The notes under the pieces: model-generated | Databases searched by the model: none | What the model was told of the DNA's origin: nothing | Seen by the model: only the letters and a program-made list of their open reading frames with translations | NCBI RefSeq assembly: GCF_014654675.1 | Contig: NZ_BNBC01000010.1 | Location: 1-64,000, forward strand | Source of the DNA: Streptomyces spiralis | GTDB taxonomy: Bacteria; Actinomycetota; Actinomycetes; Streptomycetales; Streptomycetaceae | Direction: 5' to 3' | DNA length: 64,000 bases | Position numbers and translations under genes: made by a program | Shown: positions 8,459 to 17,159 of the stretch, one piece after another | How positions within the stretch are numbered: the first letter of the stretch is position 1 | Layout of the letters: every line of letters begins with the position of its first letter

Positions 8459-9600
8459 GAGCTCATCGCTTTCATCAGGCCCAGCAGGCGTGCGGGGTCG
8501 AGTTCGTTGTCGTCGCGCAGGGCCCTCATGACCTCGCGCAGCTTGGACGGGGACGGGCTCGCGCCCAGGAAGTCACGCGTGACCGGCGGGCCCCACTGGG
8601 CCAGTCCGCTCGCCGACATCGGCGCCCATCCGGGTTCGAGGTCGCAGGAGAACAGGTCGCCGTCGGCGAAGTGCTCCAGCATGAAGCGGTCGGGGTCGCG
8701 CCAGTAGTCGAAGAGCTGGCTGCCCTGGATGTGCCGGCCGATGCCCCAGCTGCGCCGGTAGCCGCGCTCGGCCAGGTACTCCCCACCGGCGGCGATCGCG
8801 TCGAGGTCGGTGACCTGGTAGGCGGAGTGGACGTAACCGGTGCCCGGCCCGAGGTGCAGGGCGAGGGTGTGGTGGTCCACGGGCGTGCTGCCCTGGTCGC
8901 AGCGGATGAACGCCATGGTCGGCCCGCGACGGCGCTGCCCGTCCAGGAAAAGGAAGTCGGACACGATCATCCCGAGGGTGTCCAGGTACCAGTCCAGGGT
9001 GTGGGTGAACGTCCTCGTCTCCAGCACCACGTGGCCGAGGCGCTGGATGCGGGACGGCTCACGGGGCGGTCGCTGGGTGGTGTTCGTACGACGGCCTTCG
9101 ATGCCGGTGTTGAGGACCAGCGGCTGCTGCCCGGGCAGCGCGGGAAGCGGCTCGGCGCAGTGCACCACCCGGACCGGGAGCCCCGAGGGATCGAACAGGG
9201 CGACCGACCGGCCGCCGCCGGGGACGTCGATGTCCCGGACGGTGTTTCCGACGGCGGCGGCCAGCCGGTCCACATCGGTCCGTTCGGCCGCGCGGAACGC
9301 GGGCCCGAGGAAGCGGGAGGCGTGGCCGCGCCGGATGACCATGCAGGGCGAGCCCGCGAACGTGCCGCGCAGCCACAGCTCGTGCTCGGTGCGGGCGGCG
9401 ATCGCGAAGCCGAAGTCGCGGGCGAACACCTCGGCCCGGTCCAGGTCCGGCTTCTCGAACTCCAGCCAGGCCAGGTCCGCCACTTTGATCACGGGATTCC
9501 GGGCTCGTCCGGGGTGTTCACCGCGTAGGGGGCCCTGCTCACTGTGGAGGTCTTGGTGGGGCGTCAGAGGACCGCCCTTGTCAATGGGGATGTGGGACAT
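8455..9600 (-). CDS. VOC-superfamily extradiol ring-cleavage dioxygenase
   Basis: The protein is 381 residues from the ATG at 9600, chosen because GGAGG lies six bases upstream; an in-frame extension to 9642 has no ribosome binding site. It is a two-domain vicinal-oxygen-chelate protein like catechol 2,3-dioxygenase and 2,3-dihydroxybiphenyl dioxygenase. Probable Fe(II) ligands are the His in LGHVVLETRTF, a His in DHHTLALHLG and the Glu in MLEHFADGD. It is the first gene of the operon and would open the catechol ring produced by the downstream-encoded monooxygenase. The divergent TetR gene at 9739 probably regulates it. Confidence 0.88.
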   Translation of the reverse strand: MSHIPIDKGGPLTPHQDLHSEQGPLRGEHPGRARNPVIKVADLAWLEFEKPDLDRAEVFARDFGFAIAARTEHELWLRGTFAGSPCMVIRRGHASRFLGPAFRAAERTDVDRLAAAVGNTVRDIDVPGGGRSVALFDPSGLPVRVVHCAEPLPALPGQQPLVLNTGIEGRRTNTTQRPPREPSRIQRLGHVVLETRTFTHTLDWYLDTLGMIVSDFLFLDGQRRRGPTMAFIRCDQGSTPVDHHTLALHLGPGTGYVHSAYQVTDLDAIAAGGEYLAERGYRRSWGIGRHIQGSQLFDYWRDPDRFMLEHFADGDLFSCDLEPGWAPMSASGLAQWGPPVTRDFLGASPSPSKLREVMRALRDDNELDPARLLGLMKAMSS

Positions 9601-9617
9601 GGTGTCCTCCAAGCAAC

Positions 9618-9708
9618 ACTGCCGTAATGAGGAAATCATCAACTCTGCTGTTTCCCTCCGTCAATAGGTGCAGCCCAAATAGTTGATGATCTCATCAGTA
9701 ATGGCAGT
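9618..9708. promoter_or_regulatory. Paired operator-like inverted arms between the dioxygenase operon and TetR
   Basis: The segment 9618-9644 (ACTGCC...ATCAACT) is a near-perfect inverted copy of 9681-9708 (AGTTGATGAT...GGCAGT). Within the right arm, TGATGATCTCATCA (9684-9697) is itself a 6-2-6 palindrome. The left arm lies just upstream of the dioxygenase start and the right arm just upstream of tetR, as expected for one repressor controlling both directions. A TACACT -10-like hexamer (9726-9731) lies seven bases before the tetR ATG, suggesting a leaderless tetR transcript. Confidence 0.6.
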
Positions 9709-9738
9709 GCCATCGTTGCGGTGGTTACACTGGCCCGT

Positions 9739-10377
9739 ATGCCGACGTCAGCCCCGCCCAAGAACCGCTTCGAGCGACGCCGCGCGGAGACCCGCCAGGC
9801 GCTCGTCCGCGCGGCCCGGCAGATCCTCGCGGAAACCGGGGACACCAGCGCGAGCATCCAGGCCATCGCCGAGCGCGCCGATGTCGGCTTCGGGTCCTTC
9901 TACAACCACTTCGAGTCGAAGACGGAGCTGTTCGACGCGGCGGTGACGGACGCCCTGGAGGAGTTCGGGCAGGTCATCGACGAGCGCGTGGAAGGCATCG
10001 ACGACCCGGCCGAGCTGGTCGCGGTCGGCTTCCGGCTCACCGCCCGGATGGCCGACTCCCACCCGGAACTCATGCGGATCCTGCGCGACCGCGGCCTGGC
10101 GCACATCCACTCCGACCGCGGCCTCGCCCCACGCGCCCTGCGCGACCTGGAGATCGGCATCGCCTCAGGTCGTTTCACCTGCGGCAACGCGACCACCGCC
10201 CTGTCCGCCCTGGGCGGCACCCTGCTGTCCCTGGTGGCTCTGCGGCTGGACCGCCCGGACCTCGACGGCGACGAGGCCGCCTCCGACCTGGCCGAGATGG
10301 TCCTGCGCATGCTCGGCCTCGCTGCGGACGACGCCCACGAGGTCACCCGGCGTCCGCTGCCCGATCTCGCCCGATGA
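9739..10377 (+). CDS. TetR-family repressor of the aromatic-catabolism operon (probable)
   Basis: The protein has 212 residues from the ATG at 9739; a GTG at 9721 is in frame but overlaps the promoter. The TetR N-terminal helix-turn-helix is clear (RAARQILAETGDTSASIQAI, then ADVGFGSFYNHFESKTELF), followed by a helical ligand-binding domain. It is divergent from the dioxygenase-to-DoxX operon with shared operator-like arms between them, so it most likely represses that operon until an aromatic ligand binds. Its 3' end overlaps the convergent second TetR gene by 35 bp. Confidence 0.9.
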   Translation: MPTSAPPKNRFERRRAETRQALVRAARQILAETGDTSASIQAIAERADVGFGSFYNHFESKTELFDAAVTDALEEFGQVIDERVEGIDDPAELVAVGFRLTARMADSHPELMRILRDRGLAHIHSDRGLAPRALRDLEIGIASGRFTCGNATTALSALGGTLLSLVALRLDRPDLDGDEAASDLAEMVLRMLGLAADDAHEVTRRPLPDLAR

Positions 10378-10993
10378 CCTCCTGCACCTGAAGCGCGGCC
10401 CTCTGTGGCGCTACGCCGGCGGCGACGAGGAACGCGGTGGCCGCGGCCTCACCAGTGGGGTCCGCCCACGAGCATGCGGCGTTCTCCTCGGCGAGGGCCA
10501 GCATGAGGGCCTCCAGCGCTTGGGCGAGGACGGGTGCAGGAAGGTGGTCCGCGAAGACGCCTTCGCGCTGACCGCGCCGTAGGGTTGCGACGGCTTCTGC
10601 GCGGGCCGGTGCCAGGGTGGTGCGGATCGCGTCCTCTCCCAGATGGCGCCGTCCCAAGGCGATGAGCACGCGGTAATGGCCGCCCACCGGCCATGCCGCC
10701 AGCACCATCCGTGTCATCGCCTCGACCGGGTCGGCATCCGCGGTACGGGCTCTGGCGAACGCCTGCCGGAGTTCACGGCCTGCTTCCCGTGTCAGGTCGG
10801 CGATCAGCGCATGCCGGCTGGGGAAGTGTCCGTAGAGGGTGCGCCGGGCGACGCCGGCTGCCTGAGAGATGCTGTCGAGGCTCGCGTCCGGGTCCTCCCG
10901 CAGTTTCTGCCGGGCGGTCGCGAGGATGCGTCGGCGGTTGGAGTGAGCATCCTTGCGCCGCGAAGTACGGCCCGGGGTGTCGGTCGTCTGCAT
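10343..10993 (-). CDS. TetR-family regulator
   Basis: The protein has 216 residues from the ATG at 10993, which has GGAGAG about eight bases upstream; an extension to 11050 lacks a binding site. The N-terminus is basic, followed by the TetR DNA-binding domain (RRRILATARQKL, then SISQAAGVARRTLYGHFPSRHAL). It lies downstream of and on the same strand as the zinc alcohol dehydrogenase and fused P450. Its 3' end overlaps the convergent TetR gene. The target is unknown; the alcohol dehydrogenase is a candidate by proximity. Confidence 0.88.
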   Translation of the reverse strand: MQTTDTPGRTSRRKDAHSNRRRILATARQKLREDPDASLDSISQAAGVARRTLYGHFPSRHALIADLTREAGRELRQAFARARTADADPVEAMTRMVLAAWPVGGHYRVLIALGRRHLGEDAIRTTLAPARAEAVATLRRGQREGVFADHLPAPVLAQALEALMLALAEENAACSWADPTGEAAATAFLVAAGVAPQRAALQVQEVIGRDRAADAG

Positions 10994-11101
10994 GGTTCTG
11001 TCTCTCCACGGTTGCCGGAAAGCCGTGGGCGCCGGTGCTCCCTCACGCACCGGCGCCCACTCACCCCTGCCCAGGGTGGCTTGGTGTCCTGCTGACGGGC
11101 G

Positions 11102-12148
11102 TCAGGGGACGAGGATGAGGCGGATCGGGTCGCCGATCTTGTTCTCCAGTCGGTGGACGGCGTCGGCGGCTTCGACGAGCGGGATGTGGTCGGTGATGGA
11201 GGGGGCCAGGTCGAGGCGGCCGGCCGCGGTCAGCTGCACCAGCTCGGAGACGGACTCGGGGAAGCCGCCGTAGTGGCCGCGCACCTGCTTCTGCAGGTAG
11301 TTGAAGGTCAGGCCCTCGGTGATGGTCAGGGGCCGGGGTGTGATGCCCACCAGGATCAGGGAGCCGCCCAGGCCGAGCACGGAGGCGGCCTGGTCGCGGA
11401 CGGCGGGGACGCCGGCGCAGTCGAAGGCGAAGTCCAGGCCGCGTCCGCCGGTGGCTGCGCGGACCTGGTCGGCGAAGTCGGGGGCTGCCGGGTCGAGCGC
11501 GAGGTCCGCGCCGAAGGCCAGGGCGCGCTCGCGGGCGCTGGGCAGCGGGTCGACGGCGATGATCGGGGCGGCGCCGACCAGACGGGCGAGGCGTACGTTG
11601 TGCGCGCCGACTCCGCCGACTCCCCAGACGCCGACGGACTGGGCGGCACGGACGCCCGCGGTGGCGACGACGGCGGCGTAGGGGGTGGAGACCGCGTCGG
11701 GGATGATCGCGGCCTGGTCGAAGGGGAGGCTGTCGGGGATGGGGATGAGGGTGTCCTCGCGGGCGATCACGTACTCGGCCCAGCCGCCGTCGTAGTCGAT
11801 GCCGGCGGTGAGCATCTGGGTGCAGGGGCGGTGGCGCACGCATCCGGCGCACGTGCCGCAGGTCTTGCCGGCCTCCAGGGTGACGCGGGTGCCGACGGGC
11901 AGGCCGCGCTTGAGGTCGGGGCCGTGCGTGTGGATGACACCGGAGACCTCGTGGCCGACGGTGACCGTGTCGGAGGTGGCGAACAGCGGGACGAGGGAGC
12001 CGTCGAGCAGGTGGACGTCGGAGAGGCAGACGCCGGCGGCCTTGACCTCGATGAGGACCTCGCCCGGGCCCGGCACGGGGATCGGGACCTCTTCCACGGC
12101 GAACTTCTTGCTGTCCAGGTGGAAGCGTCCGGCGAGCATGGTGTCCAT
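11102..12148 (-). CDS. Zinc-dependent alcohol dehydrogenase (MDR family)
   Basis: This is a medium-chain dehydrogenase of 348 residues. Catalytic zinc ligands are the Cys in GVCLSDVHL and the His in VGHEVSG. A structural zinc lobe is present as CGTCAGCVRHRPC, with a shorter last spacing (X5) than the usual X7. The nucleotide-binding motif is GVGGVGAHNVRLA. A strong AAAGGAGATCACC precedes the ATG. It follows the self-sufficient P450 gene by about 165 bp on the same strand, so a role in oxidising the P450's hydroxylated (for example fatty-alcohol) product is plausible, but a hairpin in the gap may separate transcription. Confidence 0.9.
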   Translation of the reverse strand: MDTMLAGRFHLDSKKFAVEEVPIPVPGPGEVLIEVKAAGVCLSDVHLLDGSLVPLFATSDTVTVGHEVSGVIHTHGPDLKRGLPVGTRVTLEAGKTCGTCAGCVRHRPCTQMLTAGIDYDGGWAEYVIAREDTLIPIPDSLPFDQAAIIPDAVSTPYAAVVATAGVRAAQSVGVWGVGGVGAHNVRLARLVGAAPIIAVDPLPSARERALAFGADLALDPAAPDFADQVRAATGGRGLDFAFDCAGVPAVRDQAASVLGLGGSLILVGITPRPLTITEGLTFNYLQKQVRGHYGGFPESVSELVQLTAAGRLDLAPSITDHIPLVEAADAVHRLENKIGDPIRLILVP

Positions 12149-12228
12149 GGTGATCTCCTTTCTGTGAGCGGCACGGCCCGGTGGTTAGGGTCGATGGGTG
12201 CCGTGTGGTGTCTGGGGGCTTGTGGTGG

Positions 12229-12275
12229 CCGGGAGGCGTACGGCCGGCAGCGGGGGGGTGCCGCACGCCTCCCGG
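12229..12275 (-). terminator. Hairpin between the fused P450 and the alcohol dehydrogenase
   Basis: Arms CCGGGAGGCGT (12229-12239) and ACGCCTCCCGG (12265-12275) are exact 11-bp complements with a G-rich loop. It lies about 40 bp after the P450 stop and may act as a full or partial terminator, reducing expression of the downstream dehydrogenase. Confidence 0.5.
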
Positions 12276-12312
12276 CGGCTGGGGGTCACACGCCTCGACG
12301 GCGTTGTGACGG

Positions 12313-15300
12313 TCAGGCGAAGACGTCCTGCTGGTAGCGCTCGTCCGCTTCGAGCTGGGCGAGCCACTGCTGGGCGGTCTCGTCGTCGCTGCCGGTCTTC
12401 TGGCGGTGGATGGCGGCGAGGGCCTCGCGGACGGCGGGGGCCATGCGGCGGCCGTCACCGCAGACGTAGACGTACGCCCCGTCCTCGATGGCCTGCCACA
12501 CCGTGTCGGCGGCATGGGCGATGGCGTTCTGCACGAACCGGGCGGGGTGGCCGGTCACCGCGGAGAAGGCGGTGTGGATCTGCGCGATCCCGGCCTGCTC
12601 CCAGTCCTGCATCTCCTGCTTGTAGAAGTAGTCGTGCTCCGGGTGGCGGCAGCCGACGAAGACCTGCGACGCGCCCACCTGGGTGCCGTTCGCGTGCTGT
12701 GTCGCCCGCTCCTCCAGGAAGCCGCGCAGCGGCGCGATGCCGGTGCCGGGGCCGATGAGGATCAGCGGCGTGGCGGGGTCGGCGGGCGGGGCGAACGTCG
12801 GGGAGGGCACGCGGACGTAGCCGTAGACGACGTCTCCAGGCTCGAGGCCGGCGATGTAGGCGGAGCAGGTGCCGCGGTACTGGCCGTCGCCGGACAGGGC
12901 CGGACCTTCCAGCAGGCCGACGGTCAGGCGCACATGGCGCGGGTTGGCGGACGGGGCGGAGGAGATGGAGTAGAAGCGCGGGCGGATGGGGCCCATCATC
13001 TCCAGGAAAACCGCCAGCGGCAGCTCGACGGCCGGGAAGCGCTCCAGCAGGCCCAGGACGGAGATGCGCTTGCCGAGGATCTCCTTCTGGTAGCGCTCCT
13101 CGGCTTCCTGGGTGTCGGCGGTGTACGCCTGGAGCTGGGGCCGGGTCCACGGGCACTCGGTGTACTCGGCGAGCGTCTGGATCTGGGACCGGGTGGCCAC
13201 GTCCTGCAGCTCCAGGAACTCGGTGAGCAGGATGCCGGCGGTGACCGGGGTGCCGACCGGCAGGTGGGTGCGGCCACCGGCGGGCTGGTCGAGCCGGAGC
13301 ACCTGGTCGTAGTCGACGCCGAGCCGCCTCAGCGCGCGCTCCACCAGGGCGAGTTCGTTCTTGGCGAAGACGGCCAGGTGGTTGCCGGTGTCGTAGGTGG
13401 CGCCCTCGGGCAGCTCGAAGGTGATGGACCTCGCGGACGGGCGCGGCGGCTCGATGCTGAAGTCCCACAGACCGGTCGCGTCGGCCACGAGCTCCTCGTT
13501 GGCCACCACGGTGAGCGGGTACGCCTGCTCGGAGACGATCGCGGGGCGCACGTCGGGTTCGGTGAGCAGCTGGACCTGGTAGCGGGGGCCGCTCGCCTGG
13601 GAGGTGTCGGCGGCGTACTCCTCGGCCAGAGTGGCCCACAGGTTGTCCATCCACCGCGTGGCCATGCCGTCGAAGTCACCGGCGGCGTCCGCGATGCCGC
13701 GCTCGACGATGGGGGTGGCGCCGGCGGCCAGCAGACCTTCCTCGATCCGCTTGGGGAATGCCTGGTAGGTGGCCACCCACTGGGTGTTGCCGGCGCCCAG
13801 CAGCGCGTACCGCACGTTCGCCAGCGAGCCCTCGGGCAGCCCGGCGGCGAGCAGGTCGTCGAAGCGCTGGGCGTTGTCGGGAGCCTTGCCGTTGTAGCTG
13901 GCGGCGACGACGGCGAGCAGGCCCTCGGAGGGCAAGTTGTCACCCAGCTCGTCCAGGCTGATGAGGGTGGTGCCGAAGCCGGAGCGCTCGCCGCGGTCGG
14001 CGATGGTGCGCGCCAGGTCCTCACACGAACCCAGGCTGGAGCCGTACGCCACCGTCAGGTTCACACCCACACCGCTGACCGCGGCCTGGGCCTGGGTGTC
14101 GTCCGTCTTCCGGTTCACGGCACCGAAGACGTTCCGCTCGTGCTCCTTGCGGCGGCGCACGACCAGTTCGAAGTCGCCGGGCTTGCGGGTCAGCGCCTCC
14201 TTGACGTCCATCCTGTAGTCGGCTGTGTCGGAGAACTTGAACTTCTGCAGCACCAGCGCCAGGACCAGGCGGGCCTCGGTCAGCGCGAACTGCCGGCCGA
14301 TGCAGGCGCGCACACCGTTGCCGAACGGCTTGTAGGCGTGCGGGTGCTGCTTGGCGCGGTTCTCCGGCAGCCACCGGTCGATGTCGAACTCGTCGGGACG
14401 GTCCCATGCCTTGGGGTGGGTGTGCAGCGGTTCTTCGAGGATGTTGACCCGCGTGCCCTTCTTGAGCTGGTAGCGGCCGCCGATGACGGTGTCCTCAAGC
14501 GGCGCCTTGCCGATCAAAGGGATGGGGGCCCACAGCCGCAGCGTCTCGTCCAGGATCCGCGGGATGACGTCCATCTGCATGATCGTGTCGTAGTCCGGGA
14601 CCGTGTCACCGGGCATCAGCCGGTCCACCTCGGCGTAGGCCTGCGCCAGCACGTGCGGGTTGCGCATCAGCGAGTAGGTGGCGAACGACAGCAGACCGCT
14701 GGTGGTCTCGTGGCCGGCGATCAGGAACGTCAGCACCTGGTCACGGACGTTGTCGTCGGTCAGCGCCTTGCCGGTCTCCGGGTCGGTGGCCTCCAGCATC
14801 AGACCCAGCAGGTCCTCCTCACCGCCGCCCTTCCCCTCGCGGCGCTCCTTGATCACGCTCTCGACCAGGTCCTGCATCAGCCGGATGTTGTCGCGGTACT
14901 TCCGGTCGTCCGCCTTGCGCAGCTTGGTCATCATCGGCAGCTCCTGCGAGCGCCGCAGCGACTCGATCAGCGATTCCAGCAGCGCGTTGAGGAAGGGGTG
15001 CAGCTCCTCCTTGTCGAAGGAGTCGAACCGGTAGCCGAACCCCGACAGGGCGATCGTGTCCAGCGTCAGCCGGGTGTAGTCGTCGGTGATCTTGACCGGC
15101 TTCCCCTCCCGGCGCTCCCACTTGCCCGCCAGGTTCTGGGCGATCTCCAGCATCTGCCCGAAGTAGCCCCTCATGGCCCGCTGGCTGAAGGCCGGCAGCA
15201 GGATCCGGTGCGCCCTGCCCCATTCCTCTTCGTGCTGGTGCGCGGTGAACAGGCCCGCGTTCAAGTAGTCCCGGACATGGGCCAGCGGCGTCTTGTCGAT

Positions 15301-15534
15301 CTGCTTGAAGAACCGCGTCTCGTCGCTGACCTCGGCCACCAGGTCCGGGTCATAGACGAAGACCTGCTCGATACCGGCGATGTCCATGCCGTAGATGCCC
15401 TCGGGGAACTGCTTGGACAGTTCGGCGAAGTACCCGAACGGGTTGGTGTCGGGGATCTGCGGCGTGTTGCCGAGGAGCGGGATCCCGCGCGGGGAACGGA
15501 TGGGGCGAAGGTCGTTCGCGGAGTGCGTGGTCAT
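12313..15534 (-). CDS. Self-sufficient cytochrome P450/NADPH-P450 reductase fusion (CYP102, BM3-like)
   Basis: The 1073-residue protein has the full BM3 architecture. The P450 heme domain occupies about residues 1-460, with the I-helix AGHETTSG near 270, the ETLR motif, and the heme loop FGNGVRACIG with its Cys near 408. It is followed by a flavodoxin-like FMN domain (YGSSLGSCEDLA near 498), then FAD and NADPH domains ending in the family-typical acidic tail. CYP102 enzymes hydroxylate fatty acids subterminally without separate partners. The ATG at 15534 has GAGGAG upstream; the open extension to 15639 crosses operators. Two palindromes of the divergent TetR gene sit upstream, the same layout as Bm3R1 control of BM3. 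Confidence 0.96.
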   Translation of the reverse strand: MTTHSANDLRPIRSPRGIPLLGNTPQIPDTNPFGYFAELSKQFPEGIYGMDIAGIEQVFVYDPDLVAEVSDETRFFKQIDKTPLAHVRDYLNAGLFTAHQHEEEWGRAHRILLPAFSQRAMRGYFGQMLEIAQNLAGKWERREGKPVKITDDYTRLTLDTIALSGFGYRFDSFDKEELHPFLNALLESLIESLRRSQELPMMTKLRKADDRKYRDNIRLMQDLVESVIKERREGKGGGEEDLLGLMLEATDPETGKALTDDNVRDQVLTFLIAGHETTSGLLSFATYSLMRNPHVLAQAYAEVDRLMPGDTVPDYDTIMQMDVIPRILDETLRLWAPIPLIGKAPLEDTVIGGRYQLKKGTRVNILEEPLHTHPKAWDRPDEFDIDRWLPENRAKQHPHAYKPFGNGVRACIGRQFALTEARLVLALVLQKFKFSDTADYRMDVKEALTRKPGDFELVVRRRKEHERNVFGAVNRKTDDTQAQAAVSGVGVNLTVAYGSSLGSCEDLARTIADRGERSGFGTTLISLDELGDNLPSEGLLAVVAASYNGKAPDNAQRFDDLLAAGLPEGSLANVRYALLGAGNTQWVATYQAFPKRIEEGLLAAGATPIVERGIADAAGDFDGMATRWMDNLWATLAEEYAADTSQASGPRYQVQLLTEPDVRPAIVSEQAYPLTVVANEELVADATGLWDFSIEPPRPSARSITFELPEGATYDTGNHLAVFAKNELALVERALRRLGVDYDQVLRLDQPAGGRTHLPVGTPVTAGILLTEFLELQDVATRSQIQTLAEYTECPWTRPQLQAYTADTQEAEERYQKEILGKRISVLGLLERFPAVELPLAVFLEMMGPIRPRFYSISSAPSANPRHVRLTVGLLEGPALSGDGQYRGTCSAYIAGLEPGDVVYGYVRVPSPTFAPPADPATPLILIGPGTGIAPLRGFLEERATQHANGTQVGASQVFVGCRHPEHDYFYKQEMQDWEQAGIAQIHTAFSAVTGHPARFVQNAIAHAADTVWQAIEDGAYVYVCGDGRRMAPAVREALAAIHRQKTGSDDETAQQWLAQLEADERYQQDVFA

Positions 15535-15613
15535 GTCTTGCTCCTCTGCGGAGGGGGCGGAGGGGGATGGGCAGGGCGCGCTGCGCAGATCGATGCGTGG
15601 CGCCGTACGGAAA

Positions 15614-15626
15614 CATACGCCGTATG
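15614..15626. promoter_or_regulatory. TetR operator O1 (CATACGcCGTATG)
   Basis: This perfect 6-1-6 palindrome lies 80 bp upstream of the fused P450 start. It is one of six related sites. Its centre is 23 bp from the centre of O2, about two helical turns, so dimers could bind on one face of the helix. Confidence 0.7.
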
Positions 15627-15635
15627 GAATTTGAA

Positions 15636-15650
15636 CCATACGCGGTATGG
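15636..15650. promoter_or_regulatory. TetR operator O2 (CCATACgcgGTATGG)
   Basis: This 6-3-6 palindrome is paired with O1 upstream of the P450 fusion. It has the same half-site (CCATAC/GTATGG) as the sites at 15703, 15726, 17742 and 17776. Confidence 0.75.
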
Positions 15651-15702
15651 AAAGTGGCGTGCAACCCCGGGACCGCAGGTGGGGCTGTGGTGAAGCTCAT
15701 TT

Positions 15703-15717
15703 CCATACTGTGTACGG
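15703..15717. promoter_or_regulatory. TetR operator O3 (CCATACtgtGTACGG)
   Basis: This near-palindrome lies just upstream of the TetR gene, with one half-site deviating. Its centre is 23 bp from that of O4, repeating the O1-O2 spacing. Confidence 0.65.
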
Positions 15718-15725
15718 AACTGGTA

Positions 15726-15740
15726 CCGTACGAGGTATGG
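15726..15740. promoter_or_regulatory. TetR operator O4 overlapping the tetR start codon (CCGTACgagGTATGG)
   Basis: The right half-site GTATGG contains the ATG at 15737, so binding would block initiation directly. With O3 it provides autoregulation. Confidence 0.65.
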
Positions 15741-16438
15741 AAAAGAAGGTGAGACGCCCCCCGCGGGGAACGAGGAAGAGAGACGTGCCCCTGACGGAGG
15801 CCGGGATCTATGCCGCCGCCCTGCGGCTCATCGACGAGGACGGGGTCGAGGCGCTCACCATGCGCAAACTCGCCACCGCGCTCGACGCGAACCCGATGTC
15901 GCTGTACCACCACGTGCCGAACAAGGAAGCCGTGCTGCGCGGCGTGACGAGAATGGTCGGAGCGCAGTTCCGCACCGTGACACTGGAGGACGCGCCCTGG
16001 CAGGAGCGGATCCGCCTGCTCGCCACGGACTTCCGGACCCTGGCGCACCGTCACCCCAGGCTGCTGGCGTACTCGTTCAGCCACCAGCCGGACTTCATCC
16101 AGCCCGACGACCCGTTCTGGACCGCCCTCACCGCCATCGTGGCCGCTGCCGGTGTGCCGCAGCCAGAGGTCTCGGAGATCGCCGCGCTGATGGTCGCCGT
16201 CGTCATCGGTGTCCTCACCGCAGAACTGAACGGCGCACTCCACCAGTGGTCGACGCTCACGTCCCACGGCCCTGAAGTCGACGAAGACGGGGCCGCGGAC
16301 GCAGACCCTGGCTCTACGAGTGCGGCCCCTGAAGGCCCTGACCAGGACCACATGTTCCGTCTCGTGATGGACACGCTGATCACGGGCCTGGAAGGCCGCC
16401 TCACCGCCGGTCGTGACGGCCGGCACGCCGGCCATTGA
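15737..16438 (+). CDS. TetR-family repressor controlling the P450 island (probable)
   Basis: The protein has 233 residues from the ATG at 15737. An alternative GTG at 15785 with AGGAAG upstream would start right at the DNA-binding domain. The helix-turn-helix is YAAALRLIDEDGVEALTMRK, then LDANPMSLYHHVPNKEAVL, a sequence like the TetR/TetR_C subgroup. The gene is divergent from the CYP102-like fusion, with four copies of a palindrome in between and two more copies 2 kb downstream at the next promoter. In the known Bm3R1-BM3 system a TetR repressor releases DNA on binding fatty acids; a similar logic is inferred here. Confidence 0.92.
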   Translation: MEKKVRRPPRGTRKRDVPLTEAGIYAAALRLIDEDGVEALTMRKLATALDANPMSLYHHVPNKEAVLRGVTRMVGAQFRTVTLEDAPWQERIRLLATDFRTLAHRHPRLLAYSFSHQPDFIQPDDPFWTALTAIVAAAGVPQPEVSEIAALMVAVVIGVLTAELNGALHQWSTLTSHGPEVDEDGAADADPGSTSAAPEGPDQDHMFRLVMDTLITGLEGRLTAGRDGRHAGH

Positions 16439-17159
16439 GCCAGTCAGCCTGAGACGCCGCGCCCCATGCGCTGGCGCCTGAGGCGCGCCCGTAGTCGGGC
16501 GATATCAGGCTGCGACACACGGGAGCCACCCCGCCACATCGGGTGAGACCGCCCGGCGGGGCGGTTTCACATCCAGCCTCCGCACGGCAGCCGTATGCCG
16601 ACGCTGAACCGTGAAATGACCATGGTCGTTGGCTTGTTCCTGGTCTCCTTCCTGAGGGGGAGACCGTCGGCCTCGTCTAGCTGAATACCTGCGTCATCAG
16701 TAGGAGTCCATGAGTCGAGCAGTTCAGCAGGCTCGGCCAGCACTCCGGCTGACCGCTCCGTCCCTGCGGCAGAGCCTGCCGATGAGTGGCGAGCTACGGA
16801 GCGCGGGAAGGTGGGCGATGCGACGCAGGTAGCGGGTTGCCGCGTGGCGGCTGGTCTCACCGGGGCGGGTCGGCCGCGGAGTCGCGGCGAACATCCTTGG
16901 TCTCAGCGATCGATGCTGTACCGGTCGTGGTGGTGGTGAACCGACTCGTCACGGTCCCCACCTCGATGCCGGCCGCGGTTGCCGGGGCCCGGTCACGACC
17001 CTGCGACGGTGGTGAGCAGGGAGCGGGCCCTCGCTCGGTCACCCGCCCGGGCGGCGGGCAGGGGACCGCTGATCCGTGACCAGCGGTCGCATCCCTGCCG
17101 CCGACAGGCATCAAGGCGAGGGGTACGGCCTCCGCTCAGGGGCACAGGCGGGACCCGTC
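16439..17159. other. Gap of about 720 bp with only weak small frames
   Basis: There is no confidently assignable gene. Two minus-strand frames show partial codon bias. One (16567-16743) is listed separately as a candidate peptide. The other (16857-17114) has a biased C-terminal stretch (EVGTVTSRFTTTTTGTASIA) but no recognisable family or ribosome binding site. Confidence 0.5.
16567..16743 (-). CDS. Candidate small peptide gene ending in RLPCGGWM
   Basis: A 58-residue reading is possible from the GTG at 16743. Its N-terminal part is acidic (DSWTPTDDAGIQLDEADG) and it ends in a short hydrophobic/basic tail, SRFSVGIRLPCGGWM. Third positions are mixed in the first third but about 85% G/C in the rest. 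No good ribosome binding site precedes the GTG, and a longer open frame reaches 16860. The acidic leader plus short core shape is reminiscent of a peptide precursor, but I recognise no family and no maturation enzyme specific to peptides is next to it. It may be noncoding. Confidence 0.25.
   Translation of the reverse strand: MLAEPAELLDSWTPTDDAGIQLDEADGLPLRKETRNKPTTMVISRFSVGIRLPCGGWM

Noticed and set aside
12406..15693. Long plus-strand open frame of over 1000 codons
   Set aside because: It is the antisense shadow of the CYP102-like fusion, an expected artefact in very high-GC DNA; composition is Gly/Arg/Val/Gln-rich without motifs.
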